From Tubulanus polymorphus (lineage: Eukaryota > Nemertea > Palaeonemertea > Tubulaniformes > Tubulanidae): a stretch of DNA of 64,000 nucleotides. A model generated the notes under the pieces. That model saw only the letters and a program-made list of their open reading frames with translations, did not search any database and was not told the origin of the DNA. Below are positions 1-12,100 of this stretch, piece by piece; position 1 is the stretch's first letter, and every line of letters starts with the position of its first letter. Position numbers and translations under genes: made by a program. The DNA is taken from the NCBI RefSeq assembly GCF_964204645.1, contig NC_134025.1, positions 20,180,001 to 20,244,000 of the forward strand, given 5' to 3'.

Positions 1-740
1 GTCCATCAGCGATTCATACACCACACTGCAGTGTAGATGCATTGAAAGGGCTGGCAGTTTTCTATATTGCTGTCTACAATTTTTGATAATTATACAGCAG
101 AGCAGTGTTATATAATATATAATGTATAACGGATTTACTGCTCCAATGCGATGTATCGTCAGTTTTAAGATTCAACAGTATTGCCGACTGTTGCCTTTGT
201 TCATTCAAAAAGTGCATTATACGGGGTTTCCAGCTGTCCTTCTTTTGGAAGGTCCATCTTTGCGAATTCGACCGTTGAAGTATTTCATTACTCAGTAACT
301 GGTAATTTCTGGTACCGGCTAATTCAATTATCAGTAAGATTGAATCTACAGGAAAGTGTTATGGAATTACCCTAAAATATATGACTAGTCTACAATTCAA
401 TTCAATGAAACTATTTATTATACTGTTATATCCATTACGGATTGAGGTGTACAGAGTATACAAATAGAATAAAAATAATAAAACGATACTGATGAAACAA
501 ATGACTAATTACAGCTACATACAAGGGATAATCACTAGTATTCGGGCAAAGGCATTGCAAAAATGCTCCTTTATGGGCCCTCATTTTACTGGAAAGTACA
601 TATTTCCGAGTCAAAAAGTCCTTCCTTTTGGGTCTTAAATTGCCGAAAAAGTCCTTCTCAGTACTTCTTTTTACCCTGGCCTTACCACTGGAAACCCTGA
701 TTATACCATCAAGCATTTAGTTTATTTGTGTTTGTTACAG
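1..740. other. Intronic sequence upstream of a FBXO28 exon
   Basis: No exon, RNA gene or repeat was recognised here. It should be an intron of FBXO28, because the first exon seen begins at 741 after a good acceptor (pyrimidine-rich tract then ttgttacag at 732-740). Short open frames in it have no recognisable product. Confidence 0.5.
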
Positions 741-948
741 GTGCTCGACGAAATACTCAAAATTTTGGACATCGTTCAAACGACTGAGAATCTTCCGCGA
801 GCTCATGAGATATTGCAGGAACTCAGAGATATATCGTCGATGGCCATGGAACACTTTGAGGAGAAAATTCGACCGCGCTTGAAGGCACAGTTGAGTCCAC
901 AAAAATTTGCCAGCGATGATGGAGACAATTCTGCTGATAATATGCCAG
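741..948 (+). CDS. FBXO28: FBXO28 penultimate coding exon
   Basis: A 208-bp exon entered in phase 0 and left in phase 1. The acceptor is at 739-740 (AG) and the donor at 949-950 (GT, followed by AAAC). It encodes the conserved helical segment after the F-box. Confidence 0.9.
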
Positions 949-1959
949 GTAAACCAACGCACATATACCTTCAAAACAGTTGCTTTATTTACTGCCATAG
1001 GCCTCTCTTACATGATTGATTTGAAATCCATATGTTTGATAATTGATTATCGACAGTGATTTTTTAAGCAGTCTAAGTTTGTATCTTGTAAATTCTAACT
1101 CTGTTTAAAAAACAATATCTGGATCCAATTCCAAGCTTCTCAGACGAAGTATGAACATGTAGTTTTTACATGAGGCCCTTGTCTTCTTTCTTCCAATGAG
1201 GAGATACTTCGACACTTACTGCAAACTTCACGGGACCAGAAAACCTGTTCGTTATAACCGATAGTTCTTTATATCCAGTATGAAATTAATTTAATTTTCT
1301 TACATGGGACGATGTTCTATATTCGATGAATTGTTGTACCGGAGTTCGTTATGACGAGTTCCACTGTATCTAGTCAACAAAAATGCGAGTACCGGCAAGG
1401 TGGAGTGTGCCGTTTATTGAATCCATTTACATTTTCAGGTTCTTCATCGCAATTGCTTCCGATCAGCAACGTACCGGTCAACCGGCCTCCAACCATGAGA
1501 AACGACATAATGAAATTGCAATCACAAGCTCGCGGTCACAATTCGTATCTAGTCAACTTCAAAAAAGATCTGAACGATTACAAGCTGCGCGTCGCAGAAT
1601 TGAACAAAACTGTCATCGAGCAGGAGAAAAAGATCATCAAACAGAATCGATTGATCAGTTCTCAGGGGAAAAAGTTAGCCGCTCAGGAGAAAAAGATAAA
1701 CGATATCTCATCGAAGTCGCACGAACATAGTATGCTCTTCGAAGAACTACTCGGTGAGAGGAACTCGCAGAGAAAACACATTAAAATCGAAACGAAAAAT
1801 ACGGCGAACAATTTGCCATGTGTTAAAGATAGCGACGCGGATAATGACTGTGTGTCTACTACGCTAACCACGCGACAAGGGAAACTTCGACCCGGGCAGA
1901 AGCGAAAATCGAGCTCTAAGTCTTCCGCGGTTGCGACGTCGAAGAGAAAACTTCGATAG
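741..1959 (+). CDS. FBXO28: FBXO28 (F-box only protein 28), last two coding exons
   Basis: This is the 3' part of the gene for F-box only protein 28, a substrate-recognition subunit of an SCF (SKP1-CUL1-F-box) ubiquitin ligase. The coding exons are 741-948 and 1439-1959, and splicing joins phase 1 to phase 1 (CCAG/GTAAAC donor, TTTTCAG acceptor). The first exon encodes a helix with the words LDEILKILDIVQTTENLPRA and HEILQELRDISSMAMEHF, which I recognise as the highly conserved FBXO28 core. The second exon encodes a coiled coil (LRVAELNKTVIEQEKKI and onward) and ends in a basic tail KRKLR, as FBXO28 does. The F-box itself is encoded upstream of the window. The stop codon is TAG at 1957-1959. 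The gene is convergent with SRD5A1. Identity is certain enough to name; the 3' UTR end is not defined. Confidence 0.9.
1439..1959 (+). CDS. FBXO28: FBXO28 terminal coding exon
   Basis: A 521-bp terminal exon after acceptor TTTTCAG. It encodes a short loop, about 80 residues of coiled coil rich in K, E and Q, and a serine/lysine-rich basic tail that is probably a nuclear localisation signal. The open frame extends upstream to 1351, but that part is intronic. Confidence 0.88.
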
Positions 1960-2970
1960 AAATTCGTGACGATTTAGAAATGTACATGATTCTACAGGGT
2001 CATTTCACAGAATGACCTAACGTTTCATTGAAGTTTCATCAGTAGTATTGTCTTACTCTATAGCTAACGAAACATTCTGTTGCACGAGTCTCTCGTGTAA
2101 TGAATGGGTTGTTTGACCAAATGAATATACTGGGGTTGTACATACATACATCCATACATACGTATCACTGTCATTTAAAGGTCATTGGCAGATTAATTCC
2201 TTGAATTTCTATTTTATAGTTTGACACAATGCTTTTAACCTAAGTTTGCATTTGCCATAATAATTTTACAAAATTATTTCGGTAATGCACTGTGAAATTA
2301 AGATTTAACATACAAGGACAGCATGCGGTTTCATTGTGTGTTGTTCAGTAGAGTGGTTGAGTGACGTGAACAGATCTACACATAAGGCGCCTGCTGCAAA
2401 GACCGTCCACGCACACATTGAGACACATTTTATTCAGTGCATTCTGTTGCTGTTTTGTTGAATAGCAGTACATAACAATCCTCCGTATTCACTGAATCTT
2501 CCTCCCAGTCTTTATCGCTATCCATAAATGATGCCATTTAAAAGATGGTGTACATCATATAAGAGCTGTAAAATTACATAAAAGTGTTAAGCTATGTTTT
2601 CATAGTGTGATAGCGCTGTGAGTAAATCCGTTAACATCACAAATCGCAACTGTGATGAACTAGAAGCAATGCATATCGAATCCTGTTATGCCTTCTTTTT
2701 TCATTCCTTACTGAAACAGATTCCAAGCATTTTACCTAATTCAATCCATAAGGTTAGGAGATATTCTTGAATTCTGAATCTAATTTTCCAATGACCTTTT
2801 AAAGTCAGGCCTTGGGTGTTAATTTTTACAGTAGGCCTAATTCAGTGAAATTAAACGTGATAATGGGTACGGTACACTCTGTTATCCCGGAGTCAATTGC
2901 CTCGGCTTTTTGCATACCTACCCACTGTGTATTTTCTTACTCCAATTTATTGTGATAATGACCAATCATG
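1960..2970. other. FBXO28 3' UTR and intergenic sequence
   Basis: No gene or clear repeat was seen. The first few hundred bases are presumably 3' UTR. I found no convincing AATAAA close to the stop codon. Confidence 0.4.
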
Positions 2971-3247
2971 CAGGCGCGGATCTAGGGGGGTCTTTTCTAA
3001 GTGCCCTCAATAAACTTTGTTCGCAAAACAATTTCATGACTCAAAATGCAGGAAATGACTTCAAATCAGTGCTGGAATCTCAAAATTGTCTGGGGGGCCT
3101 CAGACCACCCCCCCCGGAAGGGCTTTCAGTAAAGCAGTGTTAGCCTCCTCGTTCGCTGCGCTCGGTGTGTTGTCAGTGCCCCTTTCTTTTAGGTATGCCC
3201 CTAGAATTCTGAGAAGACCCTCAGATTTACCCCTAGATCCACCCCTG
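2971..3247. mobile_element. Short hAT-like MITE with CAGG..CGGATC termini
   Basis: The ends are inverted: CAGGCGCGGATCTAGG at the left and CCTAGATCCACCCCTG at the right. The interior contains G- and C-runs and a word rich in GCGCTCGG. Related ends occur at 10959-11802, 12041-12520 and 17372. No target duplication is obvious. The hAT assignment rests only on the CAGGG-type ends. Confidence 0.55.
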
Positions 3248-4347
3248 CCATCCCTGCTCTAACTAGCCCGAAATTTGAACATAAAAGTTTGTATTCCATG
3301 CCTATTGCTTTACCTTATTCTGTGCATACTGTGGAAAATGCATGATACAGAACACAAGAGTTTTTTATATGATCATTTATAATATTTAGATCTCCATGTA
3401 GTGTACGTATTTTATGAATGGTTAAACTGTTATGGGAACAGAATGGTATCCTGCGGTGTTGTGTACACCCAAAAAAAGTCACAAAGCTTTAAATGTTTGT
3501 GCCCATGGTTTCCTTCACAATCCACTGGGCAGTAATAGACCCGGATGCCTACCTTATGCCTGGTCCCAAAAATATATTCAATATTAGATATTTCGACTGA
3601 CTATCGATTTCTAATGAAGCTCTATTTTAGTCAATTAAATTCAGTCATAAATTGATCAATGATCAGTTATTTTATATGCCTAAATGTTTTCTAAATTATT
3701 TCTAGTGTGTTAAGTGCTTTGTTGGTCGTTTGGTGGTTAACACCCATCGATTATGAAATTTTTCACTCTTAATGTCCAGCCAAACTCGCCTAACTTGTAG
3801 AATCATGTGGGTTGTAGTAGTCAAACCTGCTAAATGCGGATCAGTTTATTCCGCATTTTTGTCTGAGCGGGGTATTATTTTCGGTCTGCGATGTAAACAG
3901 GCCCATAGCCTGAGTGAGGACTATGAGGGAAGGTTCATTTTCAAGATATTACCATCGGCTTGTACGTTAACCTTAGTTTCTGAGTTGTATAATCATGTCA
4001 ACCTGTTACCGATATCCAGTGGCTCATTTAACTGTTCAGTGTACAGAGTTCTGCCGCTTGAAATAAGATGGTTGCTCGTATTAACTCCAGTTTAATTTAG
4101 GGGAGAGATGAGTGCAATTGTGTACTCTAAGTAACGCATAATGAAAAATTAATTTTGATGTAACCCAGATATTAGCTAAGGTCCATGGTATACATGAATG
4201 TATACACGTGTATAATACGATGGTTCGGATTTCTCAGTCCTCTGTTCTACATTTTAGGCAAATTTCATTGCGTTCATATTGTTTGTGTTTGTTTCTTGAT
4301 AAGTGTATTTTCCGACATGTTTATGCAACATATGAATAAATGTTTAG
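3248..4347. other. Intergenic sequence, no gene seen
   Basis: Nothing was recognised apart from a decayed copy (about 4097-4150) of the small MITE found intact at 4815-4924. A 107-codon open frame at 3772-4095 shows no recognisable features. Confidence 0.35.
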
Positions 4348-4604
4348 CCCACTTGGGGCAGAGCCCCAGCAGACTGCTGAATTCACTACATCCAACCATC
4401 TATAGGCAGAATCAAGATAGGGCTAAAGATGTGTCGTGTCTAGATTATATGTCCATGAGTAGATACATACATAAACCAAATATCAAGACCATACATCAAA
4501 GCATGTCGAAAACTTCCCAATGAAACTAGATTGTGCCTACAGATGGACAAAAAAAAGAATGTAATAGCCTGCTGGAGCTTAGCCCAAATGGGCTAAAATC
4601 CAAC
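4348..4604. mobile_element. Small palindromic remnant of the Helentron-like family
   Basis: Both ends carry the family's 5' terminus (TTTAGCCCACTTGGG at the left and its near complement ending gggctaaaa at the right). The segment 4420-4604 is the reverse complement of the 5' part of the larger copies at 8624, 29384 and 43435. Confidence 0.6.
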
Positions 4605-4814
4605 TTACTGGGTATCGAGCAAAGCGGAGTCAGCTATACACAAATTTGAGTGGATTATCAAACCACTATAAATCAATAAAAATTTTTATTGTAGTTACCA
4701 GTGATTGAATATCTCATATATGAGGTTGTAAAATATAATGTTTTTGTTTTTATGCGTGATAATTAAGGTTTAAGCCTTTGCATTGTTAAGGTTTTAAGTC
4801 ATTGCAGTGTATAA

Positions 4815-4924
4815 GGGGTCATTCATTTATTACGTACGCATTAGGGGAGGGATAGGTGCAATTGCGTATAAACGCATAGTGAAAAATTAAAATCTTATGC
4901 GTACGTAATAAATGAATGATCCCT
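4815..4924. mobile_element. 110-bp hairpin MITE
   Basis: Near-perfect terminal inverted repeats of about 27 bp: GGGTCATTCATTTATTACGT at the left, with its complement ending AATGAATGATCCCT at the right. A decayed relative lies at 4097-4150. The words ATTACGTA and CTCCCT also occur in the MITEs at 28894 and 30661. Confidence 0.7.
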
Positions 4925-5062
4925 AATCCACCAGCCCATATTTTGTGGATATCGTGTTAAATACACATAAGTTTAAAATCTCTATGGAAAGATGATAGCA
5001 CCTGTCAAATATTGTGAACTATCAATACACTGCACCACAATAATAGCGTTATATCTGTTATA

Positions 5063-5505
5063 CAGTAAACCTTGCGTACTATGCCCTCGGATAAACTGGA
5101 TACTCACTTATCACACTGAAACTCCCAGTCCCGTTCCTGTATCACTAAAATTCTGATAAAAAACATTGCATATACCAGCCTCTGTATATTGGTATATCAG
5201 GGGTTGACTGTACAATGTATATCGAAATCTTCGGTCCCAGCAAAATGCATTTTCTAATCCTTTAAAATCCCTTCATATGAGGTACTCCTCCCGAGATGAA
5301 GTTTAGTTACCATCGTGGAAATAAATGAAAATCTGCCAGAATCGGTAAACTTTTCTTAATGTTTGTATTGTATAGAGTACGGTATACATACTGGCCAATG
5401 TACCTGTATGTATAACAGACAAAATAGTGTACAAATTAATGGATAATGTACGAAATACACAGCAATACTGGTTCCATCTGGTATGCTATACGCAAGGTTT
5501 ACTAG
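5063..5505. mobile_element. pogo-like MITE
   Basis: The terminal inverted repeats are CAGTAAACCTTGCGTA and TACGCAAGGTTTACT, with TA directly before the left end. The CAGTA...TTGC terminus resembles pogo/Tigger-type ends of the Tc1/mariner superfamily. No transposase is present. Confidence 0.55.
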
Positions 5506-5513
5506 AGCTATGT

Positions 5514-5856
5514 CTACACTAGCATTTTGTACCTGGGTTACGCGTCTCCACTACGCTCAAAACGCAGGTTCAATATAGAGTTTTCCGTAAAACCCGGGTT
5601 TTAGTAACCTTTCTTGAAAAAGAAGGGTATACTCCACATTGAACCTGCGTTCGCATAAAACTCGACATTTGTGAAGACGGTAAACCCGCGTTCAATGCAG
5701 TGTTCGGCGTCACTATTGACCTTCACCTTGCACTACGGATATGGGTTCTTACTACCGAAACTGTGTTAAGTGTGCTACTTGCTTCTAACGCGGTTTTTCG
5801 TTGAAGCCCGGAGCATCAAACCCAATAACCTGGGTTCGTTTGATGCGCTAGTGTAG
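5514..5856. mobile_element. 343-bp TIR element CTACACTAGC with ATGT duplication
   Basis: CTACACTAGC starts at 5514 and GCTAGTGTAG ends at 5856. The 4-bp flank ATGT is present on both sides (5510-5513 and 5857-5860), which fits a target duplication. The superfamily is unknown. Confidence 0.65.
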
Positions 5857-5998
5857 ATGTGGTTTATGCAATGCAGTGGAATCTTCTCCAGCAATACAAG
5901 GTGGAGAAGTGTCAGCAGTGACAGGGTTAATATATTTCCTTTATGATCACACAATTTAATTACCAAACTAAGACAAAGTAATTGAAATACATACATTT

Positions 5999-6004
5999 TT
6001 TATT
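5999..6004 (-). promoter_or_regulatory. Candidate polyadenylation signal of SRD5A1
   Basis: AATAAA on the minus strand, about 100 bases after the SRD5A1 stop codon at 6103-6105. Confidence 0.45.
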
Positions 6005-6102
6005 AAAATCATGATTATAGTTAGTAGAACTAGGAGATCGTCATTTTGATTAGGAAGTTTTTGTTCATTAAAGCCACAACTGATTTGAGGTACATTTTAT
6101 AA

Positions 6103-6169
6103 TCAAATAATGAATGGAATGAGGGCTTTTCTATGGCAAGGATAATCGTCAAATTTTTGTTGGTACATT
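6103..6169 (-). CDS. SRD5A1: SRD5A1 exon 5 (terminal)
   Basis: 67 coding bp after acceptor CTCTTTCAG, ending in TGA. The encoded KFDDYPCHRKALIPFII matches the family's C-terminal DYP..RKALIPF signature, although the exon is 3.6 kb from exon 4. Confidence 0.9.
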
Positions 6170-9100
6170 CTGAAAGAGAACCATAGAATAAAATAGTTTT
6201 TTTTTAAAGAACAGTAAACAGTCAGATTTTTTGGGTCTGGAAGATTTCCTAAGTCTGACTTTTTAGCTTTTTTTAATGAAATGAGCTTGTATTTTGGTGG
6301 ATACAGGTAGTGCCCTAAAAGTGTCCTAAATTTGGTTCCAATACTATCTAGCCTGAACTCTGGATCCGTGCAAGAATTATGCTGTTTTTCCTATGGTCAT
6401 CTGAGCCTATAGACCGCTATCCGTGCGATAGGTTTTTAGGACCATTCACATTGAGAGGTTTTACGGTATTAACGACATAGTTGACAATTGGCAAGCACAA
6501 TTTAAGAGAGGTACTTCTTCTGACACTAAATATCTAATTTAAGAGGCTGTCTGTATATACAGGCCTATGGCCTTCTTTGATGATAAAAAATGATATGATA
6601 TGACATTGACTCCTCGTAAATAGAAAACCCAGGTTACAATTGATTGGAGTTAAGAGTCTACCACATTACTTTTACATTCAGAATAAACTCCGGGATTCAT
6701 AACGTGATAAAACTACGCAATAAATCGCGAGAGACGAATGAAATACGAGTCCCACAATCACAAGTTGAAAGATTTTAAAACATCAAAACTATTAAGAATT
6801 TATTAAAAACTCGAATTTTCGGTTTTATCCTAAAACTATTCTCAAGAGTGAATAAATCGCGAGAGACGAATGAAATAAGAGTCCCACAATCACAAGTTCG
6901 AAAGAGATTTTAAAACATCAAAACTATTAAGAATTCATTAACTAGGGGTCCAGGGACACCATGCCCACTTGGGAAGTGGTTTCAAATGCTCAACAATCTA
7001 ACAATTTCAATACATAACGCCCCCTAGTGACCATATACAAAAACCAATGACCTTGAAACCCACCACAATCATAGAACATGTCAGCAGCTATGATTTTGTA
7101 ATTGATTGTAATAACAAAATATGGCTCGTTACACATTTGATATGGAAATACTAAGTTATTCTACTATTCAACGCCCCCTGGTGACCATATTGAAAACCCA
7201 ATGACCTTAAAACTCATCACAATCGTAGAACATGTCATGAAATACAACTTTGCAATTAATCATGGTAACCAAATATGCCTAGGTACCAATCTAATAAAGA
7301 AATACTAAGCTATTCTACTATTCAACACCCCCTGGTGACTATATGGAATAACAAATGTCCTTAAAAACTCACCACAATCATAGACGATGTCATGAACTAG
7401 AACTTTGCAATTGATCATGGTAAAAAAATATGCCTAGGTACCAATCTAATAAGGAAATACTAAGCTATTCTACTATTCAATGCCCCTGGTGACTAAATGG
7501 AATAACTAATGTCCTTAAAAACTCACCACAATCATAGACGATGTCATGAACTACAACTTTGCAATTGATCATGGTAGCAAAATATCCCTAGTTTCCAATC
7601 TAATAAGGAAATATTAAGTTATTCTAATATTCAACGCCCCCTGGTGACCATATAGAATAACTAATGTCCTTAAAACTCAACAAAATCATGGAAGATGTCA
7701 TGAGCTACAACTTTGCAATTGATTGTGGTAACAAAATATGCATAGGTTCAGATATAAAATAGAAATACTAAGTTATTGTATTATTCCACGCCCCCTGGTG
7801 GCCACATACAAAAACCAATGACCTTGAAACTCACCAAAATCATAGAACACGTTATGAGCTACAACTTTCCAACTGAATATAGTAACACAATATGCTTAGG
7901 TATCAATTTTATGTGGAAAAACATTTTCCCACCTACGAATGAGTACTGATGACACCAAGATGGCCGCCAATTGCGTCATAATTGGCTGATCAAAAATACC
8001 GCCTCAGGTATAATACATCCCTTTCCAAAGAATACCCATCACAAATTGCAATGAGAAATGGCAAACCAGTAGGAAGCAACAGGACCTAGAATTCTGGCCA
8101 AAATTGACATTTTTGGGCACTAAAAAGGTCATAGGACGGCCATCTTGAGTCAGATCGACCCAATTTTTCTTATGCTGATGGGCCCTTGGTAGATTCAAAT
8201 ATAAGCGAAAGATCAAGGTAATTTATCAAAGCGTCTTCAAAATTTCCCTCAAAAACTTCAAAAATGTGTAAAAAGTGCTGATTTTGGCGAACAACAATGG
8301 CTGCCAGTCGGCCATCTTGAATCTGACAGGGCCAGTTTTTGGGCTGAAGATGTGTCTAAGGTAGATACATGTGTAATCCAAATATCAAGCCATTACCTTG
8401 AAGCGTCTTCTAAACTTCCCAAAATAACTGGATTCCGTCTATGGACGGACGGACGCTACGACGAACGGACGGACGACGGACGAAAGTGAATGCAATAGCC
8501 CGCTGGGACTAAAGTCCCAAGTGGGCTAAAAACTCGAAATCTCGGTTTTATCCTAAAAACCATTCTCAAGAGTGGTTTTTCTTGAGAATGGTTTTTAGGA
8601 TAAAACTGAAAATTCGAGTTTTTAGCCCACTTGGGACTTTAGTCCCAGCGGGCTATTGCGTTCACTTTTCGTCCGTCATCCGTCCGTCCGTCCGTAGTCC
8701 GGAATCCAGTTATTTTGGGAAGTTTTGAAGACGCTTCAAGGTTATGTCTTGATATTTGGGTTACACATGTATCTACCCTAGACACATCTTCAGCCCAAAA
8801 ACTGGCCCTGTCAGATTCAAGATGGCAGCCATTGTTGTTCGCCAAAATCAGCATTTTTTACACATTTTTGAACTTTTTGAGGTAAATTTTGAAGACGCTT
8901 TGATCAATTACCTTGATCTTTCGGATATATGTGAATTCCCCGAGGGCCCATCAGCATAACAAAAATTGGGTCGATCGGATTCAAGATGGCCGTCCTATGA
9001 CCTTTTTAGTGCCCAAAAACGTTAATTTTGGCCCAAATTCTGAGTCCTGTAGCTTCCTACTGGTTTATCATTTCTCATTGCAATTTGTGATGGGTATTCT

Positions 9101-12100
9101 TTGGAAAGGGATGTTTTATACCCGAGACAGTTATTTTTCATCAGCCAATTATGACGCAATTGGCGGCTATCTTGGTGTCAGCAGTACTCATTCGTAAGTG
9201 GGAAAAAGTTTTTCCACATTATATTGATACCTTAGTTATTCTATATGGTCACCAGGGGGCGTTGAATAGTAGAATAACTTAGTATTTCCTTATTATATTG
9301 GTGCCTAGGCATATTTTGTTACCATGATCAATTACAAAGTTATAGTTCATGACATGTTCTATGATTATGGTGAGTTTCAAGGTCATTGGGTTTTGAATAT
9401 GGTCACCAGGGGGCGTTGAATAGTAGAATAACTTAGTATTTCCATATTAAATTGGTAACGAGGCATATTTTGTTATCACAATCGATTACAAAATCGTAGC
9501 TGCTGACATGTTCTATGATTGTGGTGAGTTTCAAGGTCATTGGATTCTGTATATGGTCACCAGGGGGCGTTGAATATTGAAATTGTTAGATTGTTGAGCA
9601 TTTGGAACCACTTCCCAAGTGGGCATGGTGTCCCTGGACCCCTAGTTAATGAATTCTTAATAGTTTTGATGTTTTAAAATCTCTTTCGAACTTGTGATTG
9701 TGGAACTCATATTTCATCCGGGATTCATAAATTATAGTGGAAACATGTGTTACCTGTGATGACTGCAAGCTCTTGGCCCTATATTGCAAATGGTAAAAAT
9801 TGCAAATGCCAGGGCAGGTAAGTTCCAACATGCTATTGCGTACCCACACCATTCAATTATTTCTCCAAAAAAGTTTGCTCCAGATACATACTCAAACATT
9901 CCTCCTGCAAGAATGAAAGTCTCTTTTTTTTCAAGTTTTACCATCGGTTTAATCTACAGTATACCCCACTGATAATCCAGATCGGTACCAATGAATCTCT
10001 CCAATTTTCGAGATGAAACTCTCAATTTTTCTCATATTGGTGAACCATAAATAAGATCAAGACAAGATTTGGATTAAGCAGGTTATATTATTGTATGTGT
10101 ACAGTATAACTTGCTTAATTCGGATCGGTTTTATTCGGATTTTCCACTTATTTCGGACTAATATTCCTGTCCCCTCTGGGTTATTTCTATTTCTGACGAG
10201 AGCACATAATTCGAACAAAATTTTCCAGTCCGAGGTGATCCGAATAATAAGCGAGTTCTACTGTTTACCTTTAGGTATTCTATAAGCAGTGTCACCAGGT
10301 TTTCGAAGATTTCGTAGGATGTGATCGGAATGGATATTTATTGCCATTCCGATGAAAAAAAGACACGCACCTAAAAAATCAAGTAAATCATTCATGTACT
10401 GATCTTCATTTAAGCCAGCAAACATTATACACGGTATCCCATAAGTAGTGGCATGGTGACAAGTTACATGCAGTAATGTTATATCATTTTATGAAAAATG
10501 TGACATTCAATTGATAACTATTGAGCAATAACTGTTGTAACATACCAACAATAAATTTTGGCTGCAATACATATCCATCTGAATAATCAGCAAATTTTGT
10601 TAGGTTTCTTCCCTGAATATAGCCATTTCCAAGGCAAAATACAAGCGCCAGTAAAAAAGGTATCAACGGTGTTGGTTTGCCACCTTTTATTAACAAAGGG
10701 TATATGAATGTCCTGAAATTGAAGAAATATTGATTTTTTTTTTCATTGAATTTCATTGAAAATTAATCACAGAAGGGCCTAGTAAAATTGATTTGTCACA
10801 TGATAAACTACAAACAGTTCCAACTGCCATTATTATATAGTGACTAACCACCAAATGCATCCCTGATCATGAATGAATGAAGGGCTATGATATATGAAAA
10901 AATAAATTATATCCTATTTTATCCCCTTCATTCATTCATGATCAGGGGCACATTGAGTCAGGGGCGGATCCAGACCGTATTAGCCGTATTGCCCAATACG
11001 GTCTAGAATTTTTAAGTGCCCTTCGAAATTTCACCGGCAATATTTTTGACGGCATTATTTCAGCAACCGCTAATTCCGTGTCCGTAATCCGGGCATAATT
11101 ATAAAATTAATCGGTATATACTGCTGCCAAGAAAGTGAGGAGAGATAATCATATTTGTAAAGCCTTTAATCATGATAAATTAAAAAGGGCACTTTCCTTT
11201 TGCAAGGGGCACTCATGCTTTAGATGAGGGCACCTTGTCCTTCCTTGCCTTTTCAGGGAGGGCTAAAGGGGCACTCGTACTCTAGAATAGGGCACTATAC
11301 GCGGAAAATGTTGAAGAAAAGGGCACTTTTTTGCCTAATTTTTAAAATTTTAGGGGCAATTTTGGTTTGGAAGATGGCACACGACATAAGGATAAATGTG
11401 AAGACGAGGCAATTTTTGCCGATTGTTAACAATGAAGGGGCACTTAGCCGTATTCTGTATAATTGTTAAGGGGCACTTTTAAAGATTATAGGGGCACTAG
11501 GCAAAGTTGGCGACAACCATTCTTTCATGGGTTCGCCAGCTTCATTTTGTATCCGCATGTGTTGAAATCTCGTCTCGAATTCGTTTATTCTGGATTGCTC
11601 TGCTAGCCTCTAGAAGCCCTCTAAAAGCCTTTAAATGGTACCATATTTTCAAATTTTTTGGGGGGGCCCCCAAACCCCCCTCTAAGGACTTCGCGCCTTC
11701 GGCGCTCGCATTGACCTGGATACTGGGTGTGCCCTAAGATCAGAAAGGTGCCCTTAAATTTCCTTCCAATACTGTCTACCCATCCCCCTGGATCCGCCCC
11801 TGTGAGTGGTTACTCGCTAGGGTCCGACCAAGACATAAAGAGTTTAAACTAATCAGTAACCTGTCTTTGGTTTAGTTTTACAATTGGATATTTTCCCAAA
11901 GCTTATTGAATGTCATTTGTGATATTGAATTCTGTTTTTATTGATTGTCATTTTTCAATGTTTTGTTTTTGTCAATTTATTGTTTTATATGGCGCAACGA
12001 ATTTAAGTTCAAGTTACCACCAACAACTAAATTAGAACCAAGGGCGGATTTAGGGGGGTGGACCGGGTGGACTGATCCACCTCAAAAATTCGAAGGTGCC

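Noticed and set aside
7018..7800. Regularly spaced CGCCCCCTGGTG words suggesting a CRISPR-like array
   Set aside because: The units are about 154 bp with conserved 'spacers' and occur in a eukaryotic transposon, so this is an ordinary minisatellite.
8004..9197. Similar open frames ([18 protein letters not shown]) in several places
   Set aside because: Shadow frames of the Helentron-like repeat. Frames differ in length between copies and no family is recognisable.
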